Below, in pieces: positions 16,746 to 23,905 of a stretch of 64,000 bases of DNA (position 1 is the first letter of the stretch; every line of letters starts with the position of its first letter). A program made the translations under genes and the position numbers. Source of the stretch: Hamadaea sp013361475. Lineage in GTDB: Bacteria; Actinomycetota; Actinomycetes; Mycobacteriales; Micromonosporaceae. The notes beneath the pieces are model-generated. The model worked only from the letters and a program-made list of their open reading frames with translations, did not search any database and had not been told where the DNA came from. Where the stretch lies: the NCBI RefSeq assembly GCF_040654195.1, contig NZ_JBFAHM010000003.1, positions 434,001-498,000 on the forward strand, in the 5' to 3' direction.

Positions 16746-18199
16746 CGGCGCACCCGCCGAGTGTGCAGCTCATGCGCCCACGCGCCCCGGTTGTGCGGCC
16801 CGGCCTCGATGTACGCCGTCAGCTCCCGCAGGTCGTAGCCGACGTCCAGCAGGTCCTCCCGGATACGTTCGGGCAGGTGCCGGGGTACTGCGCGGCCGTC
16901 CGGGCCGGGTCCGAAGACGGTGGTGGTGACCACCTGACCGTCCCGCATGCCGCCGACCTCGACGACGTGGGAGACGAACCGGTGCTCCGCCCCGCCGATC
17001 GCGCGCTCGTCGACGACGGCGGTGTAGACGATCAGGTCGATGCCCTGGGCCGCCATCCGCAACGCCTGCTCGGCCCCGATGTCGGTGCCGTACGAGCAGG
17101 CGAGCTGAACGATCGAGTCCATGACCTCCCGGGCCTGCCGGGCGTGGATGGTGCACATCGCACCCCGGCTGACCGTCATGGCCCGCAGCATCGGCACGAT
17201 CTCGCGGCCCCGGGTCTCCCCGACGATCACCCGGCGTACGCCGAGCCGCTGGGTGATGGGCATCATGTCGTGGAGGTTCTTCTCACCACGCCGCCGGCCG
17301 CCGGTGTCGTACTCGCCGTGGCCCTGCAGCGCCTCCAGGCTGATCACCCAGTTGGACCCGGCCGGCTCGTGCAGGCCCAGTTCGCGAGACTCCTCGAGGG
17401 TGATGTACGGCTCGCCCGCCGGGATCGTGCGGGCCAGCGCCCGCAGCAGCGTCGTCTTGCCCGACCCGGCCAGCCCGGCGATCATGATGTTCGCCCCGGA
17501 CTCCAGCGCCTTGGTGAGGAACCGGTAGAGCAGCAGGTCGATCATGCCCCAGTGATCCCGTAGCTGCTCCAGCGAGGCGTCGAACAGGCTGTGCTTGCGG
17601 ATGTAGACGATCGGCCGCGGCGAGACCTTGTAGAGCACCGTCATCCGGGAGCCGTCCGGCAGCTGCATGTCCAGCTCCGGGTTGGACTCCGAGAGCTGCC
17701 GCTCGGTTGCCGCGACCCGCATCGCGAGCACCTGCAACATGCTGATCAGCTCGTCGTCGCTGTCGGCCACCGGCTCACCGCGGCTGCGCGTACCGTCCGC
17801 GTGATGCAGCAGGACCTGGTCGCAGCCGATGATGTGCACGTTGGTGATGTGCGGGTCGTCGAGCAGCCGCTGCAGCCGCCCGGCCCCGAACATCCCGGCG
17901 ACCAGCGCCTCCAGCAGTGCCCGTTCCTCCTGCGGGCTCACCGGACGACCGGCGTGCGCCATCCCGGCGGCGTAGTCCCGGATCACCTCCCGGCCCAGGC
18001 GCTCGGCCGTCTCCCGCCGGTACGCCGCGGTCACGTTCGCCGAGTCGGCCAGCAGCTGACTCAACTTGTCGGTGACCCGGGTATGCAGTTGGCGTACCAC
18101 CGAGTAGTCGAGATCGACCGCCTTCGGCACGAACGGCGCGGCCGACACCGGAACCACCGCGGACGTCGCATGCCCGTTCAACCTCGCTGGCTGAGTCAT
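16742..18199 (-). CDS. tadA: TadA/CpaF secretion ATPase
   Basis: 485 residues. Hexameric ATPase that powers Tad pilus extension. Walker A GLAGSGKTTLLRAL (about 240-252), Asp box/Walker B in the PYITLEESRELGL region, His-box-like segment GETRGREIVPMLRAM, and arginine-rich N-terminal region typical of CpaF. The ATG at 18199 overlaps the stop of the last of three tandem micro-ORFs. Cytoplasmic, docking to TadB/TadC. Confidence 0.95.
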   Translation of the reverse strand: MTQPARLNGHATSAVVPVSAAPFVPKAVDLDYSVVRQLHTRVTDKLSQLLADSANVTAAYRRETAERLGREVIRDYAAGMAHAGRPVSPQEERALLEALVAGMFGAGRLQRLLDDPHITNVHIIGCDQVLLHHADGTRSRGEPVADSDDELISMLQVLAMRVAATERQLSESNPELDMQLPDGSRMTVLYKVSPRPIVYIRKHSLFDASLEQLRDHWGMIDLLLYRFLTKALESGANIMIAGLAGSGKTTLLRALARTIPAGEPYITLEESRELGLHEPAGSNWVISLEALQGHGEYDTGGRRRGEKNLHDMMPITQRLGVRRVIVGETRGREIVPMLRAMTVSRGAMCTIHARQAREVMDSIVQLACSYGTDIGAEQALRMAAQGIDLIVYTAVVDERAIGGAEHRFVSHVVEVGGMRDGQVVTTTVFGPGPDGRAVPRHLPERIREDLLDVGYDLRELTAYIEAGPHNRGAWAHELHTRRVRR

Positions 18200-18273
18200 G
18201 CGATCACCGACCTGCGGCCGGCGCTCGCATGAGCGACACTGTGCCGGCTGATGACCGGCTGAAGGCCAGTCAT
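18196..18273 (-). CDS. micro-ORF 3 of a tandem chain (next to tadA)
   Basis: 25 codons plus stop, starting MTGLQPVISRHSVAHA and ending in RRSVIA. Its ATG overlaps the stop of micro-ORF 2 and its TGA overlaps the tadA start, both as ATGA. Whether the peptide matters is unknown. It may serve only to carry ribosomes from tadZ to tadA. Confidence 0.45.
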   Translation of the reverse strand: MTGLQPVISRHSVAHASAGRRSVIA

Positions 18274-18347
18274 GTGATCACCGACCTGCGGCCGGCGCTC
18301 GCATGAGCGACACTGTGCCGGCTGATGACCGGCTGAAGGCCAGTCAT
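18270..18347 (-). CDS. micro-ORF 2 of a tandem chain
   Basis: 25 codons plus stop, nearly identical to its neighbours (MTGLQPVISRHSVAHA...VIT), ATGA overlaps at both ends. The 74-bp repeat shifts the frame at each copy, so coupling is preserved only because each unit ends in ATGA. Confidence 0.45.
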   Translation of the reverse strand: MTGLQPVISRHSVAHASAGRRSVIT

Positions 18348-18421
18348 GTGATCACCAACCTGCGGCCGGCGCTCGCATGAGCGACACTGTGCCGGCTGAT
18401 GACCGGCTGAAGGCCAGTCAT
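18344..18421 (-). CDS. micro-ORF 1 of a tandem chain (next to tadZ)
   Basis: 25 codons plus stop. Its ATG overlaps the tadZ stop as ATGA, and GGAGGA lies 8 nt upstream inside the tadZ end, the only strong Shine-Dalgarno site of the chain. The sequence has no similarity I recognise. Confidence 0.5.
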   Translation of the reverse strand: MTGLQPVISRHSVAHASAGRRLVIT

Positions 18422-19317
18422 GTGATCACTCCTCCGGGCAGCGCCGGGAGCTGAACCCGCGCGGCGCGGTCGGAGACCACCATCGCCTGCGTGGCCTGCA
18501 TCGCCCGCGCCGCCGTACGCATCAACGCCCCCCGCCGACGACCGCGGCCCTTGCCGCCGAGCGCGCTCGCCGTGCCGGTGTCCCAGGCGATCTCGGCGAC
18601 GACCGGCGCCATGAGGTGCCGGCTGAGTTCACGGGTCGAGACGCCGCCGCCGATCGCCAGCAGAGCCAGGGTGCCGTCGGTGGCGGGCAGTTCGCGCCGA
18701 AGCTGCGCGAGCGCCGGCACCGCCGGGGAGATCGTGCCGAGCGTCGCCGGTCGTACGCCCAGCAGCACGGCGTCGGCCTGCCGCAGCAACGGCCACGGCG
18801 GAAATCCGCTGGCCAGCCGGCCGCAGTCGGCGATGACGGTCCATCCGGCCCGGCTGAGCCCGGCGAAGAACTCGCCGATCGCGGCCCAGGCCGGGGCGAG
18901 CGACGCGCCTTGGGCGGGGTCGGACAGGCCGGGCAGCGCCAGCCGTTCGCCCTTGTGGTTGTCCAGGTCGATGAGCAGACCGGGCAGCTCCTGGACGGCC
19001 GTCCCCCGCAGCGTGGCCCCCGCGAGCGGCAGGACGCCCCGGTCGGTCGGGAGGTCGTAGCGGCTGAGGTAGCCCGCGAGGAGCGAGCCCCCGGCCGGGT
19101 CGCACTCGGCGAGCACCACCGGACCGGGCTTGCGCGCACTATCCGGGAAAACGTCGTCTTCCGTCGCGGGAAAGCCGCGATATCCCGGATCCCGCGCCAG
19201 AACCGCCCCACCGGAGGAAGACTGCGCGCCGGAGGCCGGCACGGACAACGTCGCGGCGAGCGCGAAGGTGGACACCCCCGGGGAGCCCTTGGCGGAGACG
19301 ATCGCGACGAAGCTCAT
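18418..19317 (-). CDS. TadZ/CpaE-like P-loop protein of the Tad locus
   Basis: 299 residues. N-terminal IVSAKGSPGVSTFALAATL is a deviant Walker A of the MinD/ParA/CpaE type (Lys is at the KGSPGVST position and the usual GK[ST] Lys is missing). AECDPAGGSLLAGYL and IADCGRLASG match Walker A' / B regions. Such proteins place the Tad machine in the cell. The C-terminus is basic (GGKGRGRRRGALM). It lies between the SAF protein and tadA, typical for the locus. Confidence 0.8.
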   Translation of the reverse strand: MSFVAIVSAKGSPGVSTFALAATLSVPASGAQSSSGGAVLARDPGYRGFPATEDDVFPDSARKPGPVVLAECDPAGGSLLAGYLSRYDLPTDRGVLPLAGATLRGTAVQELPGLLIDLDNHKGERLALPGLSDPAQGASLAPAWAAIGEFFAGLSRAGWTVIADCGRLASGFPPWPLLRQADAVLLGVRPATLGTISPAVPALAQLRRELPATDGTLALLAIGGGVSTRELSRHLMAPVVAEIAWDTGTASALGGKGRGRRRGALMRTAARAMQATQAMVVSDRAARVQLPALPGGVIT

Positions 19318-19325
19318 CGCACCTC

Positions 19326-19988
19326 CTAGGCTCCGGTTAGGGCGAGCGCGATGCGGTCGTCGGCGGCCATCGCCGCGACGGTCGGCGCGTCCGCGGTGGC
19401 GACCTCGACGTTGACCAGCGTCTCTCCTTCGGTGTGGCCGGGCTTGACGTCCGTCACCCGGGCGGTGATCGTCCGGGGCGGCACCAATTCGGGAGTGTTC
19501 TGCGCCGTCGTCGTGATCTTGTCGGGGATCACGACGAGGACTGCTTCGACGCCGATGCGTACGCGGGTCGCCGGCATCCGGTCCTCCTTGAGGAGCAACC
19601 CCACCAGCTGCTTGCCCGGCCCGGGGATCGCGTCGTCGGTGAGCTGCTCCAGGGTGAGCAGCGTGCCGGGGACCAGTGCCATCACCGCGTGCTTGCCGAC
19701 CACGTCACGGGCCTGCCCGGCCGGGATCGGCCGCAGCCCGAGCGCCGAGTTGACCCGGACGATGACCAGGTCGGCCGAGGTGATCTCCGCGCCCGCCCCG
19801 ACCGGGCGGGCCACCGCCAGGTAGTCATGGGTGGCGCCGATGCGCTGCACGACGTATCCGGCGGTCAGCGCGCCGGCGATGATCAGGAGGAGGGCGAGCG
19901 CGCCTTGGAGGAAGGACCGGCGGCGGGGGGCCAGCCGGGGCACGGCCAGCGGCGGCGCGGGCGGCTTGCCGGTCGCAACGGTACTCAT
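19326..19988 (-). CDS. CpaB/RcpC-like SAF-domain protein
   Basis: 220 residues from ATG 19988 (ATGA overlap with the preceding gene). A basic proline-rich N-terminus, one membrane helix (about 32-52), then a SAF domain (about 58-125, YLAVARPVGAGAEITSADL...VMALVPGTLLTLEQL), as in CpaB/RcpC and FlgA. In Tad systems this protein helps pilus passage through the envelope. The longer frame to 20093 is an antisense overlap of the neighbour and is rejected. Confidence 0.82.
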   Translation of the reverse strand: MSTVATGKPPAPPLAVPRLAPRRRSFLQGALALLLIIAGALTAGYVVQRIGATHDYLAVARPVGAGAEITSADLVIVRVNSALGLRPIPAGQARDVVGKHAVMALVPGTLLTLEQLTDDAIPGPGKQLVGLLLKEDRMPATRVRIGVEAVLVVIPDKITTTAQNTPELVPPRTITARVTDVKPGHTEGETLVNVEVATADAPTVAAMAADDRIALALTGA

Positions 19989-20941
19989 CGGGTGACCACC
20001 TGCATTTCGTCGATCCGGATGTACGTCGTCGAGGACCGGGACACGTCCAGCTCGCCGGTCTCTCCCGTGGTCGCGACCCAGGTCACGTGCCACGTCGTCG
20101 TGCCTTCCACGCGGTACTGCCCGAAGTGCCCGGGCAGGCGCCGGTCTCGCGAGGGCTCCTCGTACCGATAGCCGCAGGTCGGCGAGGACTTCCCGCCGTC
20201 GGCGGCGGTGTAGGGCGTGCCCTGGTTCGGGCAGACCTTGGTGGACCCGTCGCCCATGTCCCAGCTGATCTGCCGCGATCGAGCGGTCGCGGTCACCGAC
20301 AGCCCCGGCACCGAGGCGGTCGCCGACTGCGTCCCCCAGGTCTCCGGGGTCACCTCAGTCCACATCCACACGGGCAGCCCCACCAGCCCGGTGCTGCCTG
20401 GTCGCGGGACCAGCCCGATGGCCGGCCCGGCGATCGGCAACGCGTTGATCGCGCGCAAGGCGATCTCCAGCACCGACGGCAGTCCGCCGTAGCCGGGCGG
20501 CGGATCGGCCAGGAACTCGATGCCCGAGTTGACGAACCCTGCGGCGCCGCCGTCGTAGCACCACTTCTGGTAGATCGACCCGTCGCTCGGATCGTGCCCG
20601 CCCCAGGCGGGGTCGCTCGGCGGCAACGTCAGCCGGTCGTAGTAGCAGCCGTCGGTCGGGTTGTACCAGCCCAGACTGTCGCGGTAGCACGGAATCTCGC
20701 CCAGTTGCGGGTCGAGGCACACGTCCCGGCCGCCCCCGCCGCCACCACCTCCGCCCCCGCCGCCGCCTCCCCCACCGTCGCCACCTCCGGTGACGACGAT
20801 GTAGCACGGCCCGTTGTCCGGCGGGCAGTAGATGTAGTCGGCCTGCGCGGGGCTCGCGCCGGCGACGACGGTTCCGGCCGCGATCACCACCAGGACCAAG
20901 GGGTACGCCCAACGGCGGCTCCGGTTCGCGTACCTCAGCAT
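19985..20941 (-). CDS. exported Cys-rich protein with poly-glycine tract (Tad locus)
   Basis: 318 residues from ATG 20941. A signal peptide (to about SPAQA, residue 35) is followed by YIYCPPDNGPCY, an uninterrupted run of about 15 Gly, and a domain with many Cys (CLDPQLGEIPCYRD, DGCYYDR, KWCYDGG, STKVCPN, PTCGY). The middle part resembles PKD-like or Tad-associated secreted proteins annotated only as hypothetical. It overlaps its neighbours by 4 and 7 nt, so it is made with the pilus machine and probably acts outside the membrane. Function unknown. Confidence 0.75.
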   Translation of the reverse strand: MLRYANRSRRWAYPLVLVVIAAGTVVAGASPAQADYIYCPPDNGPCYIVVTGGGDGGGGGGGGGGGGGGGGRDVCLDPQLGEIPCYRDSLGWYNPTDGCYYDRLTLPPSDPAWGGHDPSDGSIYQKWCYDGGAAGFVNSGIEFLADPPPGYGGLPSVLEIALRAINALPIAGPAIGLVPRPGSTGLVGLPVWMWTEVTPETWGTQSATASVPGLSVTATARSRQISWDMGDGSTKVCPNQGTPYTAADGGKSSPTCGYRYEEPSRDRRLPGHFGQYRVEGTTTWHVTWVATTGETGELDVSRSSTTYIRIDEMQVVTR

Positions 20942-21513
20942 GACGCCGCCCGCTCCGCCTGCGACTCCACCCAGCGCCACTTGGCGTCGGGGTAGAGCCC
21001 GGCCCGCATCGTCACCGGATAGCGCTGGTTCTGCCCGGCCTTCACGACGGACTTTCCGGTCTTACGGCTGACGGTGTCGGTTCCCGAGTCGTCCACGCAG
21101 ACCTCCACGACGATCGAGGTGGGGCTGACGCTGACCACGCGGCGCAGCGTCACCTGCGGCGAGCCTTTCCGGACGAAGCCCTGCTCCCGCATGATGTCCA
21201 GGTCGCGCTCCAACGCCGACATGTAGGTGCCGGCGGCGTACGGGTAGAGGGGGCGCTTCGTCTTGTCGGCGTTCCACTCGTAGACGCCGGACTGCGCCGC
21301 CTTCAGATAGATCGCGTTGAGCCGCTGGTACGCCGACCAGGCCTGGTCGACGGCCTGCTGATCGGTCGGCGAGAGGCTCGACTGGATCGCCGCCTTGCTC
21401 GGCGGACCGGCGGACGGGACTTCGACCGCCCGCGGGGAACAGCCGGATGCCAACTGCAGCAACAGAATCAACCCTGTTGCCGCTATCCGTCCTTTGTAGA
21501 AGCCGGATGGCAT
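20935..21513 (-). CDS. Tad-locus lipoprotein
   Basis: 192 residues, first gene of the leftward tad operon. Type II signal peptide with lipobox LASGC. The mature part (SPTDQQAVDQAWSAYQRLNAIYL) is helical, then a NTF2-like alpha/beta region ending with a single C-terminal Cys. Probably an envelope partner of the exported protein that follows. An actinobacterial Tad accessory role is inferred from position only. Confidence 0.75.
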   Translation of the reverse strand: MPSGFYKGRIAATGLILLLQLASGCSPRAVEVPSAGPPSKAAIQSSLSPTDQQAVDQAWSAYQRLNAIYLKAAQSGVYEWNADKTKRPLYPYAAGTYMSALERDLDIMREQGFVRKGSPQVTLRRVVSVSPTSIVVEVCVDDSGTDTVSRKTGKSVVKAGQNQRYPVTMRAGLYPDAKWRWVESQAERAASC

Positions 21514-21618
21514 GCATCCCCCCTCGTCATCGGCTGGTCCCTACCCCCCGTCACCAACCGATTGCGCTCTCGCGGGCGATCGTACGATGATCGACGCCTA
21601 TGTAACAAGGGGTGATCA

Positions 21619-22098
21619 ATGTCCATACGTACAGTGCTGGCTGACGGATCCGTCTATTCCCACGTCGCCGCCCTTTTGGCAGCGCTCTGGTGGATCAGCC
21701 ACGCCGTGCTGCTCTCGATCACCGACGTACGCACCCACCGCCTGCCGCTCCGCACCGTCGGCACGATGTCGGGCGGGACGCTGCTGCTGCTCGCCGGCGC
21801 CGCCCCGGTACGCCTCATCCCCGCCGTCCTCTGCGGACTGCTCCTGGCCGGGATCCTCTTCCTCCTGGCCCTGCCCCGGCGCGGCATCGGCCTCGGCGAC
21901 GCCGCTCTCGCCTTCCCGATCGGCCTGGTCCTGGGCTGGGCCGGCTGGTCGACCGTGCCGATCTGGGCGCTGGCGACCGGCCTCCTGATGACGCTGACGG
22001 CGCTCGTCCTGCTGGCCCTTCGCCGGGTCTCCTGGCGCTCGGCGCTCCCCCTCGGCCCCTTCCTCCTGGCCGCAGTCCTCCCCGCCCTCCTCACCTAG
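21619..22098 (+). CDS. A24 prepilin peptidase (TadV-like)
   Basis: 159 residues, ATG 21619 with AAGGGG 7 nt upstream. Membrane aspartyl protease that trims Flp and TadE prepilins. The two catalytic Asp lie in SITDVRTHRLP (near residue 34) and in the GxGD motif GLGDAALAFP (near residue 94). No methyltransferase domain, as usual for TadV/CpaA. It is transcribed divergently from the rest of the Tad locus across a 105-bp gap. Confidence 0.92.
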   Translation: MSIRTVLADGSVYSHVAALLAALWWISHAVLLSITDVRTHRLPLRTVGTMSGGTLLLLAGAAPVRLIPAVLCGLLLAGILFLLALPRRGIGLGDAALAFPIGLVLGWAGWSTVPIWALATGLLMTLTALVLLALRRVSWRSALPLGPFLLAAVLPALLT

Positions 22099-22134
22099 CC
22101 CCCAGCGCGCTCACCCGCCCGCCCCGCCGCCCTT

Positions 22135-22178
22135 TCCGCGCGATCATGAACTAACGGGCATGATCGACCGGCGTGTCA
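22135..22178 (+). repeat. R2 dispersed repeat, copy b (short)
   Basis: CGCGATCATGAACTAACGGG, then CATGATCGACCGGCGTGTC. Same orientation as copy c (55799-55860). It lacks the distal GTGTCC...CCTGATC part. Lies in the gap between the prepilin peptidase and the NYN gene. Confidence 0.85.
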
Positions 22179-22246
22179 GCGGCGCCGCATGGCACGGCGG
22201 GTCGCGGCGGCGCAGAGGGCCGCGACGCGGATGGGACAGGTGCGGG

Positions 22247-22618
22247 CTACGGGTAGGGGAGAGAGCGGGGGCCGACGACGGTCGCGCCGACTGCTTCGAC
22301 CCGTTGGCGGAGCCCACGATCGGCGGTCACCACGACGACACCACCCTCCCGGTCGCGCTCGGCGGCGGCGAGCGCTGCGATCGTGTCGTCGCCTGATCCG
22401 GGCGACTGCTCTACGCGTACCCCTGGGATTGCGGAGATGCCTCGGGCCTTGCCCTCGACCACCAGCACGATGTCCAGCGGGCCTTCGTGGCCCGCGAAAC
22501 CGGTGGTCGCCAGCGGCGCCAAGGCGTCGCGGAGCCGGCGCGCCGCACCCGCGCGATCGCGCCACCAACCGTCCGGGACCGACCCGACGACGTTGGCGGC
22601 GTCAACGATCAACAGCAT
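22247..22618 (-). CDS. NYN/YacP-like nuclease domain protein
   Basis: 123 residues. LLIVDAANVVGSVPDGWWRDR at the start and SPGSGDDTIAALAAAERD plus VVVTADRGLRQRVEAVGA later give the acidic residues of the NYN (PIN-like) fold, with Asp6, the DD pair near residue 77 and Asp about 100. A role in RNA processing or decay is inferred from the fold. Alone on its strand between two convergent or divergent neighbours. Confidence 0.8.
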   Translation of the reverse strand: MLLIVDAANVVGSVPDGWWRDRAGAARRLRDALAPLATTGFAGHEGPLDIVLVVEGKARGISAIPGVRVEQSPGSGDDTIAALAAAERDREGGVVVVTADRGLRQRVEAVGATVVGPRSLPYP

Positions 22619-22655
22619 GCGATGAGTTTCCCCCGCGACGGTCGTCTAACCGGGC

Positions 22656-23228
22656 ATGAACCCTCGGACACTTCTTTCGCTCGGCGCCCTGGCCGGTCCG
22701 ATCTACCTGGTCGTGGGGCTGACGCAGGCCGTCACCCGCGACGGTTTCGACCTCACGAAGCACGCCTGGAGCCTGCTCAGCAACGGCGACCTCGGCTGGA
22801 TCCAGATCGCCGACTTCCTCGTCGCGGGCATCCTGACGGTGCTCGGCGCGATCGGCCTCCGCAGCGTCCTCATCGGAATCTACGGGGCAAGCCTGATCGG
22901 CGCCGGCGTCTTCCGGGCCGACCCGGCCCAGGGCTTTCCGGCCGGAACGACGACCGACACCATGAGCTGGCACGGCACGCTGCACTTCGTCGTCGGCGGC
23001 ATCGGCTTCCTCTGCCTGATCGCCGCCTGCGTCGTTCTCGGACGGCGGTACCTGGCAGCAGGCCGGCGGGGGTTCGCGTGGTTCTCGTGGATCACCGGCG
23101 TCGTGTTCCTCGCCGGGTTCGCGGGCATCGCCAGTGGCTCGCACGGGCCGACGACGATCGGCTTCCTGGTCGCGGTCGTCCTCGCGTGGAGCTGGCTGAC
23201 CGCGGTCTTCTGGACGTCCCGCTCCTGA
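22656..23228 (+). CDS. DUF998 membrane protein
   Basis: 190 residues with six predicted membrane helices. The N-terminal TRDGFDLTKHAWSLLSNGDLGW block is the hallmark of DUF998 proteins; HGTLHFVVGGIGF is also typical. Function unknown. The start at 22656 lies 37 bp from the divergent NYN gene. Confidence 0.82.
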   Translation: MNPRTLLSLGALAGPIYLVVGLTQAVTRDGFDLTKHAWSLLSNGDLGWIQIADFLVAGILTVLGAIGLRSVLIGIYGASLIGAGVFRADPAQGFPAGTTTDTMSWHGTLHFVVGGIGFLCLIAACVVLGRRYLAAGRRGFAWFSWITGVVFLAGFAGIASGSHGPTTIGFLVAVVLAWSWLTAVFWTSRS

Positions 23229-23300
23229 TCCGCCGCATCCCTCCGCCGACCTTCGCCAATCGGGTCCCCTCGCCGATCGGCCGTCACGGCGAGGGATCGG

Positions 23301-23891
23301 TCAGGCGGACTTCTTCGTCGGCGCGACGATCCCGCCGGCTCCGGTGACGACGAGCGAGACCAGCGCCATCGGCACCGCCAGGAAGTACACCCACCGCCAA
23401 CTGAGTGCGGTCGTCAAGAACCAGCCGAGGACCAGCCCGAACAGCAAGCCGACAAAAGCGACCGCGGCTACGGCGATGAGCATCGCCGTACGCCGCGCGC
23501 CCGCCTGACCGGCCAGTGCGAGCGCGGTGCCGAGCACCGCACCGCTGCCGAAGCCGATGAAGAGCGACGCCGCCATCACCATGAACGCCGCGGGCGCCAG
23601 TGCCAGGAGCACGACGCCGATCAGCATCAACCCGATGGCCGGAGCGGCCACCGCGTTGGGCGCACGCCGCCCGAGCAGCAGTCCGGGCACGACGCCGACG
23701 CCCAGGGCCAGGAAGTGAATCATCAGCACGATGAGGTTCACCGTCGTGCTGTAGCCCATGTCCCGCTCGAGAGTCTCCCGCAACGGCCCGATCAGCGCGC
23801 CGATCTGGTACGCCGCCAGCATGGTTCCGAGGGCCGGTCCCACGATCATCCATAGTGGATGCCGGACGGTCGGGCTCTTCTCGATCATCAC
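23301..23891 (-). CDS. half-size MFS-like membrane protein
   Basis: 196 residues and about six helices, half the usual 12. The sequence resembles one MFS half: GPLRETLERDMGYSTTVN after TM1, GVGVVPGLLLGRRAPN as a weak motif A, and FIGFGSGAVLGTALALAGQ. No partner half lies adjacent, so it is either a dimerising half-transporter or the remnant of a full transporter. ATG 23891 lies 14 bp after the recQ stop on the same strand reading away from it, which allows co-transcription with recQ. Confidence 0.65.
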   Translation of the reverse strand: MMIEKSPTVRHPLWMIVGPALGTMLAAYQIGALIGPLRETLERDMGYSTTVNLIVLMIHFLALGVGVVPGLLLGRRAPNAVAAPAIGLMLIGVVLLALAPAAFMVMAASLFIGFGSGAVLGTALALAGQAGARRTAMLIAVAAVAFVGLLFGLVLGWFLTTALSWRWVYFLAVPMALVSLVVTGAGGIVAPTKKSA

Positions 23892-23905
23892 CCGGCCATA
23901 TTAGG

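Larger units (their letters stand above)
18197..18429. repeat. 74-bp tandem repeat, 3 full copies plus a partial
   Basis: Copies at 18197-18270, 18271-18344 and 18345-18418, with a partial copy at 18419-18429 inside the tadZ 3' end. The copies differ at only a few bases. The array exactly fills the space between the tadZ stop and the tadA start. Confidence 0.97.

Noticed and set aside
18197..18429. CRISPR array
   Set aside because: The 74-bp units are contiguous with no spacers, and they are built from gene-end sequence (ATGA joints), so this is a tandem duplication.
23229..23300. Small gene between DUF998 and the half MFS gene
   Set aside because: No start codon with a ribosome-binding site or coding bias on either strand.
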